A stretch of DNA of 64,000 nucleotides, taken from the NCBI GenBank assembly GCA_021234155.1, contig JAJEKV010000030.1, positions 9,466,390 to 9,530,389 on the forward strand. The letters run 5' to 3'. The position numbers and the translations under genes are program-made. Below are positions 31,256 through 43,431 of this stretch, in pieces (positions within the stretch are counted from its first letter, which is position 1; the number at the start of each line of letters is the position of its first letter). The stretch is from Isoetes taiwanensis. Lineage: Eukaryota > Streptophyta > Lycopodiopsida > Isoetales > Isoetaceae. Under the pieces are notes generated by a model. That model saw only the letters and a list, made by a program, of their open reading frames with translations. It was not told where the DNA came from and did not search any database.

Positions 31256-32835
31256 TTTTTCTTTTTTTTCTTTTTTTTAAGGACGACAATTTATTATCAA
31301 GGAAAATCAAGATACATACAAGGGATCTGTGACATGGGACTCAAAACCTAGAGGATGAAATAGTCCACTAAGCAAAACCACCCATACACAGAATATAATC
31401 ATACTCCTTGTGCCACCTTGAGGCGTTTAATAGCCTCATCACAATCATCATGTTCTGCGGCACTGAATAGTACGAGGCATGATAGCCTCGTGAGATGATA
31501 TAACAGACTTCTTCCTCACTGGCTTCTTCCAATTGACCTGCTGCCATGACTCTTTAGCGCACTGAATATTAGGACCATCAGCTATAACAAGCTCAAAAGC
31601 ATGAGAGGCAGAAGCAACATCGTGGATAGTAGTAGAAACTATAGCTGCAGCTGATGGTGCTAAGGATGACACCACCGGAACTGTATGTAAAGCATCTTCC
31701 ATAACCGAGGAATGCAAAGCAACTGGCAAAGGTTGATCATGAACAGATGAAGAAATAACAATAGGAGCTTGAACCTGGGAAGAATGTTGAACAGATGCCT
31801 AAGACGCACGAGTACCTCGACGAAAGCTAACAAAAGCCTCCTTATCAGGAAACAGACGGGCTAATTCTGGACCATTCAGAAGTTTAAGATCCGGCTTTAT
31901 ATACCAAGGCCCACTCTTCACAACTATACAATCTGGTAAAGGCGAGTCCACTGGCATAGAAACACAAATTCTTGGACCATTTATGATGGAGTGTGAGATA
32001 TGAACCCCAAGTCCCGTTGCAACTAGAAATTGATGAGCCATTAGATCAGGAGGAAGATTAGGTAACGAGAGCCAGCAAGGCATCTTTAATGCACGAACCA
32101 TATCTGGTGTAAAGCCAGGAGAATAATGCTGGTATATTATATATTCCCCACCAAGTGGATCAATCCCTCTTGATACTAAAGAGTCCACTACATCACTACT
32201 TTCAAAATATAATAAGAACAAAGTTTTTTGCCAGCAACTTGATGGATTGAAAAGGAGAAAGTTGAAGGCGTCTCAAAAGCCGAGATAACCAAACACGGAA
32301 CCGAGAAAACTCTAAATAGCCACCAGTAAAAATAGCCAAGAACTGCACAGGAAGATAAGTTCTCAGCACACTTAATATGAGCTTGATGGTCCACCTCAAC
32401 CACAGGAATACCAGACGCTTGAACCACACTCCGACAACTAGACTGGTAAAATATATCATCTAGAGGCAATTCTTGTTGAAGTTGAGTCTGTCGGGCTTTC
32501 AAGGTGTCCAAGATTGCCGACAACTCCTCCTTACTCCCTTCAGACAATACCTGTAAAGCAGCTGCTACCCTTGCCTTTCTAGATTTATTACATATATCCT
32601 TACAAAGCCAATCACTAAATCTTTGATATGAACTTTTGCCACCGAATCAGATGACTTCCAAGCACTATCATTTGCTCGAGGCTGAGGAACTACATTAGGA
32701 CTGGAATCTATACCTATTTGATGTAAATTCCCATTAACTTCTGCTCCCTTATTCGCAGCGCCTCTTTTTGTGCCACAACTGGGGGATCAACTATCACCAA
32801 ACTGGTGGTAGGCTCACGCCGTTTTGCCGCTGCCT
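31256..32835 (-). pseudogene. DUF4283-type gag-like retroposon, copy A (5' end cut by duplication breakpoint)
   Basis: Minus strand: three overlapping open blocks (32188-32547, 31799-32221, 31448-31729). The middle one contains MPCWLSLPNLPPDLMAHQFL, the core of DUF4283, an RRM-like RNA-binding domain of plant L1-type ORF1/gag proteins. A Ser/Ala-rich C-terminal part and the end AIKRLKVAQG follow. The 3' end has AATAAA about 12 bases before an interrupted A run (31256-31280 on the plus strand as T). No reverse transcriptase is present. At least two frameshifts in the N-terminal half. The right end stops at 32835, where duplication copy B begins. Confidence 0.6.
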
Positions 32836-33655
32836 CATAGTTTCCAGGTTTGTCACAGAGATGCAACATAGATAAATAAGTGACTTTTGGCATCCTGGTA
32901 TTTTTCTGGTTTCTCCAACTATTTATAGCCACGCTATACACATCAGAAATGTGCATGTTCTCAAACACCTTTAATCACAATGTTTCCAATTTCTTGTAGC
33001 TACCCGTTTGAGGAAGTGGCTGCATATTTGCTTCAATTATATCCTTCGAGGAAAGGTTGGATTCATGCAGTCTTTGGAGCTTCTTAATGGATGAGATCAT
33101 CATAGTAAAAAAGACAACAGAAGGCGACAAAACTCGTTCTCACATTGCCTCCTATATTAAAAGCATGTCACCAACATGGCCCCATTATTTATAAGCTAGG
33201 ACTATGTAGGTAAATGCCAGTTCATCTCTTTCATATCTAGAATCTACCATCTCCTTCAGAATTATCTCTGACACCCAAAATTAAAACGGCTTAAGAACAG
33301 ATTAAGCTACATAACATGTGGCCCATCTCAATGTAAAATAAGTTTCTTCTTTATTATTTTCATCTGAATACGCAATATGGATTTCTGAAGATATTCATGC
33401 AGCTCGTACAAAAGTATTAACGATTGCTGGGCTGCTTCTATGCTTCTATACTTTTTGTTCTATGACATAAGAGTTAAATGAAATCTTGACCTAAGTTTGT
33501 GCAAGAAAATGTCTTGAATCACAGATTTGGTTGTGACTTACAGAGTTTTGGGTATTACACCAAATACATAGGTCATTTGCAATGATGCCATATCGTGCTT
33601 TGCTTAAGGCTACTCAAACTGCAGGATACTACAAAAAGAATTTGAAGGAACAGAC

Positions 33656-33721
33656 TTCATACTGTTCGGCCTGCTCGGGAAGCTTGGCTATGTAAACGGA
33701 TTCTTCCCCTTTTCCATAGCC
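33656..33721 (-). pseudogene. 14-3-3 protein N-terminal exon fragment, copy B
   Basis: Copy of 23937-24002: EESVYIAKLPEQAEQYE, with G for R at KGEE and Q for R at EQYE. Here the upstream frame is open back to an ATG (33811), giving a 60-codon ORF, but the extra N-terminal residues are unlike 14-3-3 and the rest of the protein is missing. Confidence 0.7.
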
Positions 33722-35079
33722 GATATTAAGGACCACTGAGGATTTAAGAGCACATTCCTTTAGGCTAGCGGTTTTTCCTTTGCTTCCCATCCCACTAAAT
33801 TGAACACTCATCTGTTAATTAGTGCTCCAACTCTTAACCTGCTGCTCCTAACATGCCGCAGTAAGTAGGAACATGAAGAGAAAGAAGTTTTCTGAATGTA
33901 TTTTCATATGAAATATATTCAGCAGTCTACAACTGAAAATATCTAGTCTTATATATATTTTCTCAGAGATGGTAAAAAACCAGAAAAGAATGAATCAAAT
34001 CATGCAGAAGGCCTGTTTATATGTCGCCCTCTTTTGGCCGTTGATGCTTTGATGTTTTGGTCTATTTTCTGACTTGTTCTTAGGCAAAAGTTGTCCCCAC
34101 TCCACGATGTCTGAAGCTATTTGGAGGTGCCTCTTTGTTCTTCGAACCTTAATCCTTGGTTTGCCAAGTTGCATGTGAGTTGTCGTATCTTAATGAGGTT
34201 TCTAGTTGAATCGTCGATTCTTCGGCTCACTTTGCCTAGTCGCTTCTACATCGAGCTTGCAATCTTACTCTTTTGATCTCCTCGATCTCATGGCTTGGAT
34301 GTTGTCGTGTTCTAAGGTGCTATGCTGCCTTCTTGTCTTGCAATTTTGAACTTCATATTGCCTCTATGGAGGCAGTGGAAGTAGTCTATTGCTAGGACTT
34401 CTCTATCTTCTCGTCTCTGGTCTTTGTCCCTTTCTACATGTGTGTCTCCATGGCAAGTAAGGCATCATGGCTCTCTTTCCTAATGGCCCTGCTGTCGGGA
34501 TGGTGGATACTTATGTCGACGTAGCTTGACCCTTGAGTTGAAGAAGTTTCTGCCCTAGATTTACTTTTGTTTTTGAATAGCCTGGTTATTGTCTTGACTC
34601 TCTTTGCCGAAGGTGCTTTGATTGCCATCCTTGTTGTTAAGGTGTCGAATGCTTCTATCTTGGGTGTTGCAGTCCTACATGTCGAAGATACAATCGGCTT
34701 CTTCTCTTCTAATTACTGGTAGGAGTACACGACAAATGAGCATAGGCATAACCCATCGTTGCAATAGCTTTCGTAGGTGTATTTCTATCTAACACACATG
34801 TCACAAACATCACCATACATTACCATAAGGCGGGACTATGGTCGTCGAGATGTTACCTTCTTAGTTGGCTCATTGGTGTCGGGTCGTCCGGAGAATCTCT
34901 TGACATTTGTCGGCTTGAGGTCATGGCTGCGATTTCTGAAGGTGTCTGGCTGTTCCTCCTTCTACCATTGAGGATACTCATCATCAAGTGTTGTTACTGC
35001 CACAAGAAGTAGGGTTGTGTCCCAAAGATATTCTGGTGCAAAACCTAGATGGTACAATGCTAATGATCTTGAAGGTCCA

Positions 35080-36175
35080 TGCCAACTACAGGCGAGCTAG
35101 AGAGCCACTGCTCGTCTACGACTTTAACACCATTATTGCAACACATCACTTAGAAGGTGTCGAGCCCATACCTTGCCCACACTCAATGGCAAGCTATTAG
35201 GTCTAGCCCACAATATTTTCCCAGTCCGTTGCTATGCACCAGAGAGATCAACTGTAGCCGAACATGCCTTCCTTATCAGCCGGTATAACCCCGCCACCCA
35301 CAGCCAGGCGGGCTCCCATGCACAGGCCGCATTTATTGGGTACTAATGAGGCTATCTAGGAACATCATCTATGCTAGATCTCTACCCCCCTTCCCAATAC
35401 ACAAGAGGTGCGCACAGAGCAATACAGTATCATCCAATGAACTGAAATAACAGAATAAAGATCTAATCTATAGACTCTAATCATACATGGTTAGGTTCAT
35501 TCATTAGTGACTAAGGTTCTTAGGCTCTAGGAGTCATCTCCAGCCTAATGCCGGTCGGGAAGCTGGCGTTGCGTAACAGATGAACCAACCACATACTGGA
35601 TCCTTGGCTCGCTTCAAGTCCTCGGAATGCGTCCATGCTGCCAGAATGGGCTGAGATGCTAGAGTCTTGACGATCCACTTCGGACGTGAACTTCACTGCT
35701 GTTGGGAGACCAGAATGAGTTGGGCGCTTGAGCAATGCACACTCCTGAGGCTGAACTCCAAAAAGGAGGCATTTTTAGGGTTCCTGCCTCTTTATGCCTA
35801 TGTTTTAGGGTTAGGGTCTAATGGGCCATATGGCTCATATGGGGTATTGCCATGTGGCAATATAAGAATATATTCACATGTTGGATAACATGTGCAATAT
35901 AATGGGTTCTAATGGTTGTGCCCTATGGTACAACCCTTTACGGTCGCCGTGTACATGTCGTCGTAGTCGACATGTATTAGTGATGTGGCAATATAATATA
36001 TATTTATACCATATATTATGCTGGAACGTCATAAATATGATGAATAGACCATGCTATGAAGTAACCCTAGAATAATAGAAGATTTCTTGAGAATCGTCTA
36101 GAAGGAGGATATAAGATAAGGTGAAATTACAGCTATGCTATTTAGAGGGCGTGGTGAATGTCAAATAAATACCAT
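35080..36175 (-). repeat. LTR-like repeat family X, copy 4 (copy B of X2)
   Basis: Near-identical to 25366-26467, including the hairpin at about 35952-35978. One informative difference: near 35690 B reads 'cttcactgctgttgggagacc', closer to X copy 3, where A reads 'cttcctttgctttgggagacc'. Confidence 0.6.
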
Positions 36176-36329
36176 CATTATGCTCTTGGCATTCTAGTAA
36201 GGTCATAGACCTGTTGCTAAGATGTTAGGGGTTCAAATCCCTCAATTATAAAAAAAAAAAAAAAAAAAAAAAATTGACCAAAAACGTCAACGGTCAATAG
36301 TCAAAGGTCAACTACTAGCCGTTGGGTAG

Positions 36330-36953
36330 TCCACTCCATTCGCCCCTCCTGTGTATACTTTGCAGATAGGCTGGAAAGTATTGGGGATGTGACCATAGAT
36401 AGGCTGAAAAGTATTGGGGAACTATTTCTGGGTCGCATCTCCCTAGTTCCAATAAGGCAGGAGGGGATCACTCCCCTCTAGAAGGTCCATGCCAACTATA
36501 GGCAAGCGAGAGAGCCACTGCTCGTCTACGATTTGAACCCCACTGTGGCGACACATCACCTCGGAGGTGTCGAGCCCATACCTTGCCCACACTTAGTGTC
36601 GAGCCTACAATCTTCTCAGACTGTTATTACGCACCAGAAGGATCAACTGTAGCCGGACATGCCTTCCTTATCAGCCGGTATAACCCTGCCACCGACATTC
36701 AGGCGGGCTCCTATGCACTGGCTGCATTTATTGGGTGCTATCTATGAACATCATCTACGAAGGCTCTGGATCTCTACCACCCTTTCCAATACACAGGAGG
36801 TGCGCACAGAGCACTACAGTACCATCCAATGAACTAAAATAACAGAATGAAGATTTAATCTATCTACTTTAATCATACATGGTTAGGTTCATTCGTTAGT
36901 GACTAAGGTTCTTAGGCTCTAGAGGTCATCTAGAGGTCATCTAGAGGTCATCT
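36330..36953 (-). repeat. LTR-like repeat family X, copy 5 (copy B of X3, truncated)
   Basis: Matches 27230-27834 and is cut there by the deletion. The join is an 11-bp unit 'tagaggtcatc' repeated three times (36920-36953), where copy A has one. Confidence 0.65.
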
Positions 36954-37772
36954 ACTTTTGGAATATGTACTACAAGTTGAGCATATTACACAATCCTATC
37001 ATAATACAAAGGCTCGCGATTGTAAAAACATTATGGCTTAGATGCGAACTTTGTATCTGGTCGCCTACAAAAACACTGGCCACCAAAAATAATTTTTACC
37101 AATGGTTATGTAATTGCATTATGATAAGTCTAAGTAAAATACAAAAATACATTTTTAAGGTAGAGATTGGAAAAATCGCTCAACTGTGTCAAACTCGGCT
37201 GCCCAAAGGGCAAAACTCCATCGATTCCATAAGCTTATCTTACCTCGGGGCAGTGTGCGCACGCCCGAGCCATTTTGATGGCCCGAAATTTTTTTTTGAA
37301 GTAACACACTCAGGCTGGGGCATTGTCTACACCATAAGCATTGCTCGGTCGCCTCCGATCTAAAGTGCCCGAATCTAGCAAACTCTGTTCATCAAGGATG
37401 TGCCGAAAATACAAGGGCATAGATGCCTTTTTTTGTTTTATTTTGGACAGTGACTTAAAATATAGTTTCGAATTTGCCTTCTATCGGATTTGTTATCAAA
37501 CGCTCTTCCTGAGATGATATGGCTATATAACACCTGCTGAATACAATATTATCAACTAGTGATCTGCTTGTTATAGCCAGTTTCGGATTGACACCAGATG
37601 GCATAAGATGTGATGGCATCAAATAGCGTAAAAGTGGTTTTCGAATCTGTATGCAGTTGAATATGATAAGAGTCTACTCTAATGTTTCACAATTGGAGTT
37701 AAACCGTCTCAAATAGCATTACCACATTTTCGCCAATTCTGGAGTCCATGTGCTATTGGGGAGCTAATATTG

Positions 37773-39647
37773 TTTTTTTTTTTTTTTTTTTTAAGGACGA
37801 CAATTTATTATCAAGGAAAATCAAGATACATACAAGGGATCTGTGACATGGGACTCAAAACCTAGAGGATGAAATAGTCCACTAAGCAAAACCACCCATA
37901 CCGCGAGAATATAATCATACTCCTTGTGCCACCTTGAGGCGTTTAATAGCCTCATCACAATCATCATGTTCTCATGCGAGATGATTTGAATAGTCAACGA
38001 GGCATGATAGCCTCGTGAGATGATATAATGAGACTTCTTCCTCCTCGGCTTCTTCCAATTGACCTCTTTGCCATGACTCTTTTAGCGCCTTGAATCTTAG
38101 GACCATCAGCTATAACAAGCTCAAAAGCATGAGGCGGAAACAACATCGTGGATAGTAGTAGAAACTATAGCTGCGGTGATGGTGCTAAGGATGACACCCA
38201 CCGGGCTGTATGTAAAGCATCTTCCATACCGAGGAATGCAAAGCAACGGCAAAAGGTTGATCATGAGCGGATGAAGAAATAACAATAGGAGCTTGAACCT
38301 GGGAAGAATGTTGAACAGATGCCTAAGACGCACGAGTACCTCGACGAAAGCTAACAAAAGCCTCCTTATCAGGAAACAGACGGGCTAATTCTGGACCATT
38401 CAGAAGTTTAAGATCGGCTTTATATACCAAGGCCCACTCTTCACAACTATACAATCGGTAAAGGCGAGTCCACTGGCATAGAAACACAAATTCTTGGACC
38501 ATTTATGATGGAGTGTGAGATATGAACCCCAAGTCCCGTTGCAACTAGAAATTGATGAGCCATTAGATCAGGAGGAAGATTAGGTAACGAGAGCCAGCAA
38601 GGCATCTTTAATGCACGAACCATATCTGGTGTAAAGCCAGGAGAATAATGCGTTGGTATATTATATATTCCCCACCAAGTGGATCAATCCCTCTTGATAC
38701 TAAAGAGTCCACTACATCACTACTTTCAAAATATAATAAGAACAAAGTTTTTTGCCAGCAACTTGATGGGTTGAAAAGGAGAAAGTTGAAGGCGTCTCAA
38801 AAGCCGAGATAACCAAACACGGAACCGAGAAAACTCTAAATAGCCACCGGTAAAATAGCCAAGAAGCGCACGGGGAAGATAAGTTCTCGACACTTAATAT
38901 GAGCTTGATGGTCCACCTCAACCACGGGAATACCCGGGCGCTTGAACCCACACTCAGGCAACTAGGCGGTAAAATATATCATCTAGAGGCAATTCTTGTT
39001 GAAGTTGAGTGCATGGGGCTTTCAAGGTGTCCAAGATTGCCGACAACTCCTCCTTACTCCCTTAGGACAATACACGTAAAAGCGGTGCTACCCTTGCCTT
39101 TCTAGATTTATTACATATATCCTTACAAAGCCAATCACTAAATCTTTGATATGAACTTTTGCCACCGAATCAGATGACTTCCAAGCACTATCATTTGCTC
39201 GAGGCTGAGGAACTACATTAGGAATGGAATCTATACCTATTTGATGTAAATTCCCATTAACTTTTGCTCCCTTATTCGCAGCGCCTCTTTTTGTGCCACT
39301 GGCCCGGGGGATCAACTATCCAACCGGTGGTAGGCTCACGCCCGATTTTTTGCCATTTGCCTTGGATCTTTGGAGCAATATCTGTCTTCCCCATCCCTAC
39401 TATACCTGGCCGAAATCAAACAGACCCAAATCTGGCCCCTAACATGATAGCAAACCCTAACAAAATTGATGTTAATGGAGACCTCTCAAGACAAGCTTTC
39501 CAAAGAACTAAAGATCATCAAAAACGGAGTCCAGATGCTCAAGTTACAAGGAAAACCTCCGGCAGCCCTAAGCGCCATCGGCACGAGCGACCATCCTCAT
39601 CCCGACTCTTGCACTTTCCAATCTTCACTGTAAACTTTCAAAGAGCC
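37773..39647 (-). mobile_element. Complete DUF4283-type non-LTR retroposon, copy B, with 15-bp target duplication
   Basis: Poly(A) (T20 on plus) begins at 37773 and the 5' end lies at 39647. Both sides carry GGGGAGC(C/T)AATATTG (37758-37772 and 39648-39662), a 15-bp target duplication typical of LINE-type insertion. About 1.9 kb: a 5' leader with a Met at about 39395 (MGKTDIAPKIQGKWQK), a conserved REPTT...VDPP stretch, the DUF4283 part, 3' UTR with AATAAA. No RT, so it is non-autonomous or a retrocopied ORF1-only transcript. Coding frames in this copy are more damaged than in A. Confidence 0.65.
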
Positions 39648-39662
39648 GGGGAGCCAATATTG

Positions 39663-40449
39663 ATGCAAAGGATAGACATATCAAAAATATTTTAATTAAG
39701 ATGGTCTCAAAAACATTTTGATTAAGATGGAGTATGCCACAGATCAAAGCGCTGCCTTTGAAAAAATAGAACTAGTGGCCCTTAAGATCTTCCAGAAAGT
39801 TGCTCAAGATCCACATATTCTTCTAATCAAAATCTGTAACTAAAACTTTGCTTTGCCATCAAAATTAAATCCAATATACAAGAAATCCGCATGCAAGATC
39901 CGCTTCCAAGCTCTTGCTACTTATAAAAATCTGGAATCCAGGCAGGTAGCCGTACGCTCTTGCCGCTTCCAAGCTCTTGCTGCTTACAAAATTCCGCTTC
40001 AGGGAGGCTCTCAGAGATCTTTTTGCTTCTGGTTATAAAAAAGTAGCGCCAAAAGCTCCAAATAGAAATCATTTACGAAATTAGGAAAAAAAAAAGGCAA
40101 AAGGCAATCAATCTCACCATTGATATTAAATTTTTTGCATTTATGCGGAGAGGATATCGTAGACCAAAATTTCTAATTTTGTTGGAAACTAATTAAGAAA
40201 ACTGGAGAGGTTTCTATTCTTGGAAGGCTAACCAGATTCGGGCGGAGATAATTTGAGCATTTATATATCTTTTATTATAAAATTTTGTTGTATGTCTGTC
40301 TTCAACCACGCCCTAGATCGGACGGCTTAGATCTAGGGTTGGATTGATCGGACAGTGAGATTTTTCTAGGTTGTGTCTTCCATTGAAGAGAAGGGGATCA
40401 GGGCCAAGGATCAGGCGACCATAGCTACAGCGCGGGTGGTGGCGACCAT
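39663..40449. other. Non-coding stretch
   Basis: Contains a partial direct repeat 'cgcttccaagctcttgct' at about 39901 and 39964, followed by 'acttataaaa' and 'gcttacaaaa'. No gene supported. Confidence 0.35.
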
Positions 40450-41148
40450 GTCTGTTATCACTTTGCACTACATGGTTTGCCCGTTGGGCTGTGCAACCAG
40501 AGCACTGCCTGATGCTTGCCAGTTCTGATCCTGAGCTTTCGCAACAATATCTCAATGGTCGTTTTTCTCAAAAGATATGGGACGCAGTTACTTTGGCCCA
40601 AGTGAAAACTGGTCATTATCATGCACACATAAATCCCACCTTGGCACCAGGGCCCCAAGCTTATTTGCTTGCTTCATTGTCCAGGAACAAGCTTGTAGCT
40701 ATTGCATCAATTCGCACGGGGTCCCACAGGCTACGGATTGAGACAGGTAGATGGGAGCGGCCTGTTGTTAGTTACAAGTTATTGAAGATGAAAGCCATAC
40801 TCTTCTGAGTTGCCCTGCTTTTGAGATAGTCCGGAATCATTTTTTGACCTTAGCATTCCATTCCACGCTTCCACAACTTCTCAGAGCACCATCTGTGCAT
40901 GACTTGGCATTATACATACTTGAGGTTCTAGATAAACGTCTGCAATTACTGAGCCCTCAGTAGTCATTATCTCTGCTTGTCTAGTATCATCATTACTGCA
41001 AAGGTTTTTCCCTTGAAAACCTTTCGAGGCAGGGGTTTTTTAATCCTAGTAGTAATGATTGTACTAGCCCATTGTATGGATCCCATGATCTATTGGTCTC
41101 CGTGGACGTTAGAAAACTATTCTATTCTATTCTATTCTATTCTATTCT
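40450..41148 (+). mobile_element. 5'-truncated LINE 3' end with (TTCTA)n tail
   Basis: Plus-strand frame 40491-40808 reads QVKTGHYHAHINPTLAPGPQ, then KLVAIASIRTGSHRLRIETG and RWERPVV, the conserved C-terminal part of plant LINE reverse-transcriptase ORFs. After one frameshift it continues IEDESHTLLSCPAFEIVRNH to a stop near 40963. The 3' UTR matches the LINE at 6800-6930 and ends in a (TTCTA)n tail at 41118-41148. The RT core (YADD) is upstream of the truncation and absent. Variable short-unit tails instead of poly(A) suggest an RTE-type clade; the clade call is tentative. Confidence 0.75.
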
Positions 41149-43244
41149 CCCGCTTTAGGTAGTCAATTTATCCTGCAGATTAAGGTGCTTCTTTCCTCAT
41201 TCCGTTTACACTTACCAGAAAGTTGAACTCAAGAATCCGTAGCCCAGTCTAGCTAGATTATTCTATCTTCAAATGCTTGGAGCACCCATGTCTGCTGAAA
41301 ACGATATTGTCTGAAAAATCTTAGCAGGGCCTAAACAGGTATTGCTTTTTCAGGCTATGGAATGGTGAAGCAGAGCATGATAACAGTGTCGTTCCATTTA
41401 AAAGTGAAGTAGAAAGTCGATTGCATGAAGTGAAGGAATGTTATAAAGAATTAGGTAATCCCACACCTATTATCTCCGAGACATCAGGTCGTTGTTCTGG
41501 CATCTTCATTTGTATTTTCTGCAGTGCACAGCTCATGGAAAACTGTGAAGCAGATTAAACGCAAGGTCCATTGATGGAGGGCCATCTCCATAAGCTGCTT
41601 ATACAATTAGATTATTTTTGTTATAGGAAGCCAACATATGGATGGAACAAACAAGGGTATACACTTTGACTATTTTTGTTATAGGAAGCAAGAGTATGGG
41701 AGGAATTATAAAGACCAATAGTTCTTCAAGAGGTTTTATTCTTAGATTCAATCAATATAAGTAGCTTTTTTCATATCTTTATCATTCTATTTATTCAAAG
41801 TAGCAATCAATGATGATTTCTTAGTGCATGTACAATGGAATATTTAGGTGGTTATACTTACAAACTTATGAGTGTTAATATTGCTCATTCGTTGGGTACA
41901 ATGTTTCTTGAAGCAAGTTTGATATACGATTGTCAAATTCACAAGTGGTAATAACACATCAATACAAAGAAGCCTTAGGCAGGCAACATTCATAGATAAA
42001 CACTCCATGTCCAAATACATGGAATGCCCACCGAAGGTGGGCAATTTCCTAGTGTCTCTTATAACATTCTAAATCATTTGAACGACTTATTAAAGGAATG
42101 TGTAACAAAATTAATTTCATTTATAAACTTCAAAAACAGACATGAAACATTCTTTGATCTAATGATTGATTGCCTGAATGAACTTTGCGATTCTTGTGCA
42201 CATTCATCAATAAACATCACTAGCTGCAATCTTATTGAGTTCTGATCCCATGATTCCATTGCAAGTTATTCTTCGATCTAAACCGTAGATAGCGATCCTT
42301 GTTTGTGGGGTATGCTTGTACAAATTTTGGAATACTGTATAACGAGATTTGCAAAATACTATAAGGTTTGAGGCAATGTACTAAACGGTATTAATTTTAT
42401 ACATGTATTATATAATTTTGAGAAGTGCAAAAGTGGCTCTCGCTGCCCTATGTCATCCCCCGTGTGAATATGCACCCAAACTAAAGGGGATTTTAGTGGC
42501 ATTTTAATTTAAAAATGTTAGATGTAATGGTTTGTGCTGTTAGATATAATGGTTTGTGTTAATAAAATTTTTTTGGTCCCTTCGGGGCTTTCAGAATGGT
42601 ATAGGGATTGATGAACAAAATAGAGAATATTTGGAAGGTTATGCTCTTGATGTTATAAAGTTGTTTGTTATCCAAAGAATTATGCCCTTGTGGTGCCAAA
42701 CTAGGTATTCAAACGAGAAAGGAGATATAGCAATTGAAAAATTTTGTGGTACTTCACAACATACTCAAGCTATAAGAAGTCTTTTAAAATAGGCCAAAAA
42801 GTCGAAGAACTATTAGTTTCTTTCCATTTCAAAACATCTTTTGCAACCAATTTTTTTTTTTTTTTTTGAAGAACGTGTTTTTTGCAACCAATTGTTGCCC
42901 ATGCTTGAATCGTCTACCAAAGTACCACAACACTTCAAATCCATAGGCTAACTTCCAAAAAAACAATTTACCCAACTTTTCATTTATCCAAGTTTTCGTT
43001 TGAGAAATTGATGAACAACTACAATCCAACATCACCATATGAGATTATTCGCAATCATATAACTTGAAGGCGGCCTAATAAAGTAGGCATACAAGACACC
43101 ATTGCAACTTCATATTTCAAGATAGCACTTCAAGATCCAAAAGTATCGTGTAATATAAATAGATGTCCTAAAGTCTTGATGCTCATATTATATGCTTAAA
43201 CTTAAACTTACCTAGTGATGCATGTCTTCGCGGACGCTAAAATT
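41149..43244. other. AT-rich non-coding stretch
   Basis: Short ORFs (42024-42245, 42556-42792) have no recognised domain. A T16 run at 42852-42867 may be the trace of a minus-strand retroposon tail. Nothing else stands out. Confidence 0.35.

Positions 43245-43431
<187 letters not shown>

Larger units (their letters stand above)
23188..32835. repeat. Tandem duplication, copy A (about 9.65 kb)
   Basis: Starts 'catagtttccaggtttg' and ends where the same sequence begins again at 32836. Long stretches match copy B at high identity: 23.45-26.47 kb with 33.1-36.18 kb, 27.09-27.83 kb with 36.18-36.95 kb, and 30.43-32.83 kb with 36.96-39.34 kb. A has a 603-bp hAT insertion and keeps ~2.6 kb that B lost; near its start A lacks ~60 bp that B has. 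The right end falls inside the DUF4283 retroposon. Confidence 0.9.
32836..39342. repeat. Tandem duplication, copy B (about 6.5 kb)
   Basis: Direct repeat of copy A without spacer. It has the empty hAT site at 36176-36183, a deletion joined at 36920-36953, and the complete DUF4283 retroposon, which continues past the duplicated part to 39647. Between about 38.0 and 39.0 kb it differs from A far more than elsewhere; see findings. Confidence 0.9.
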
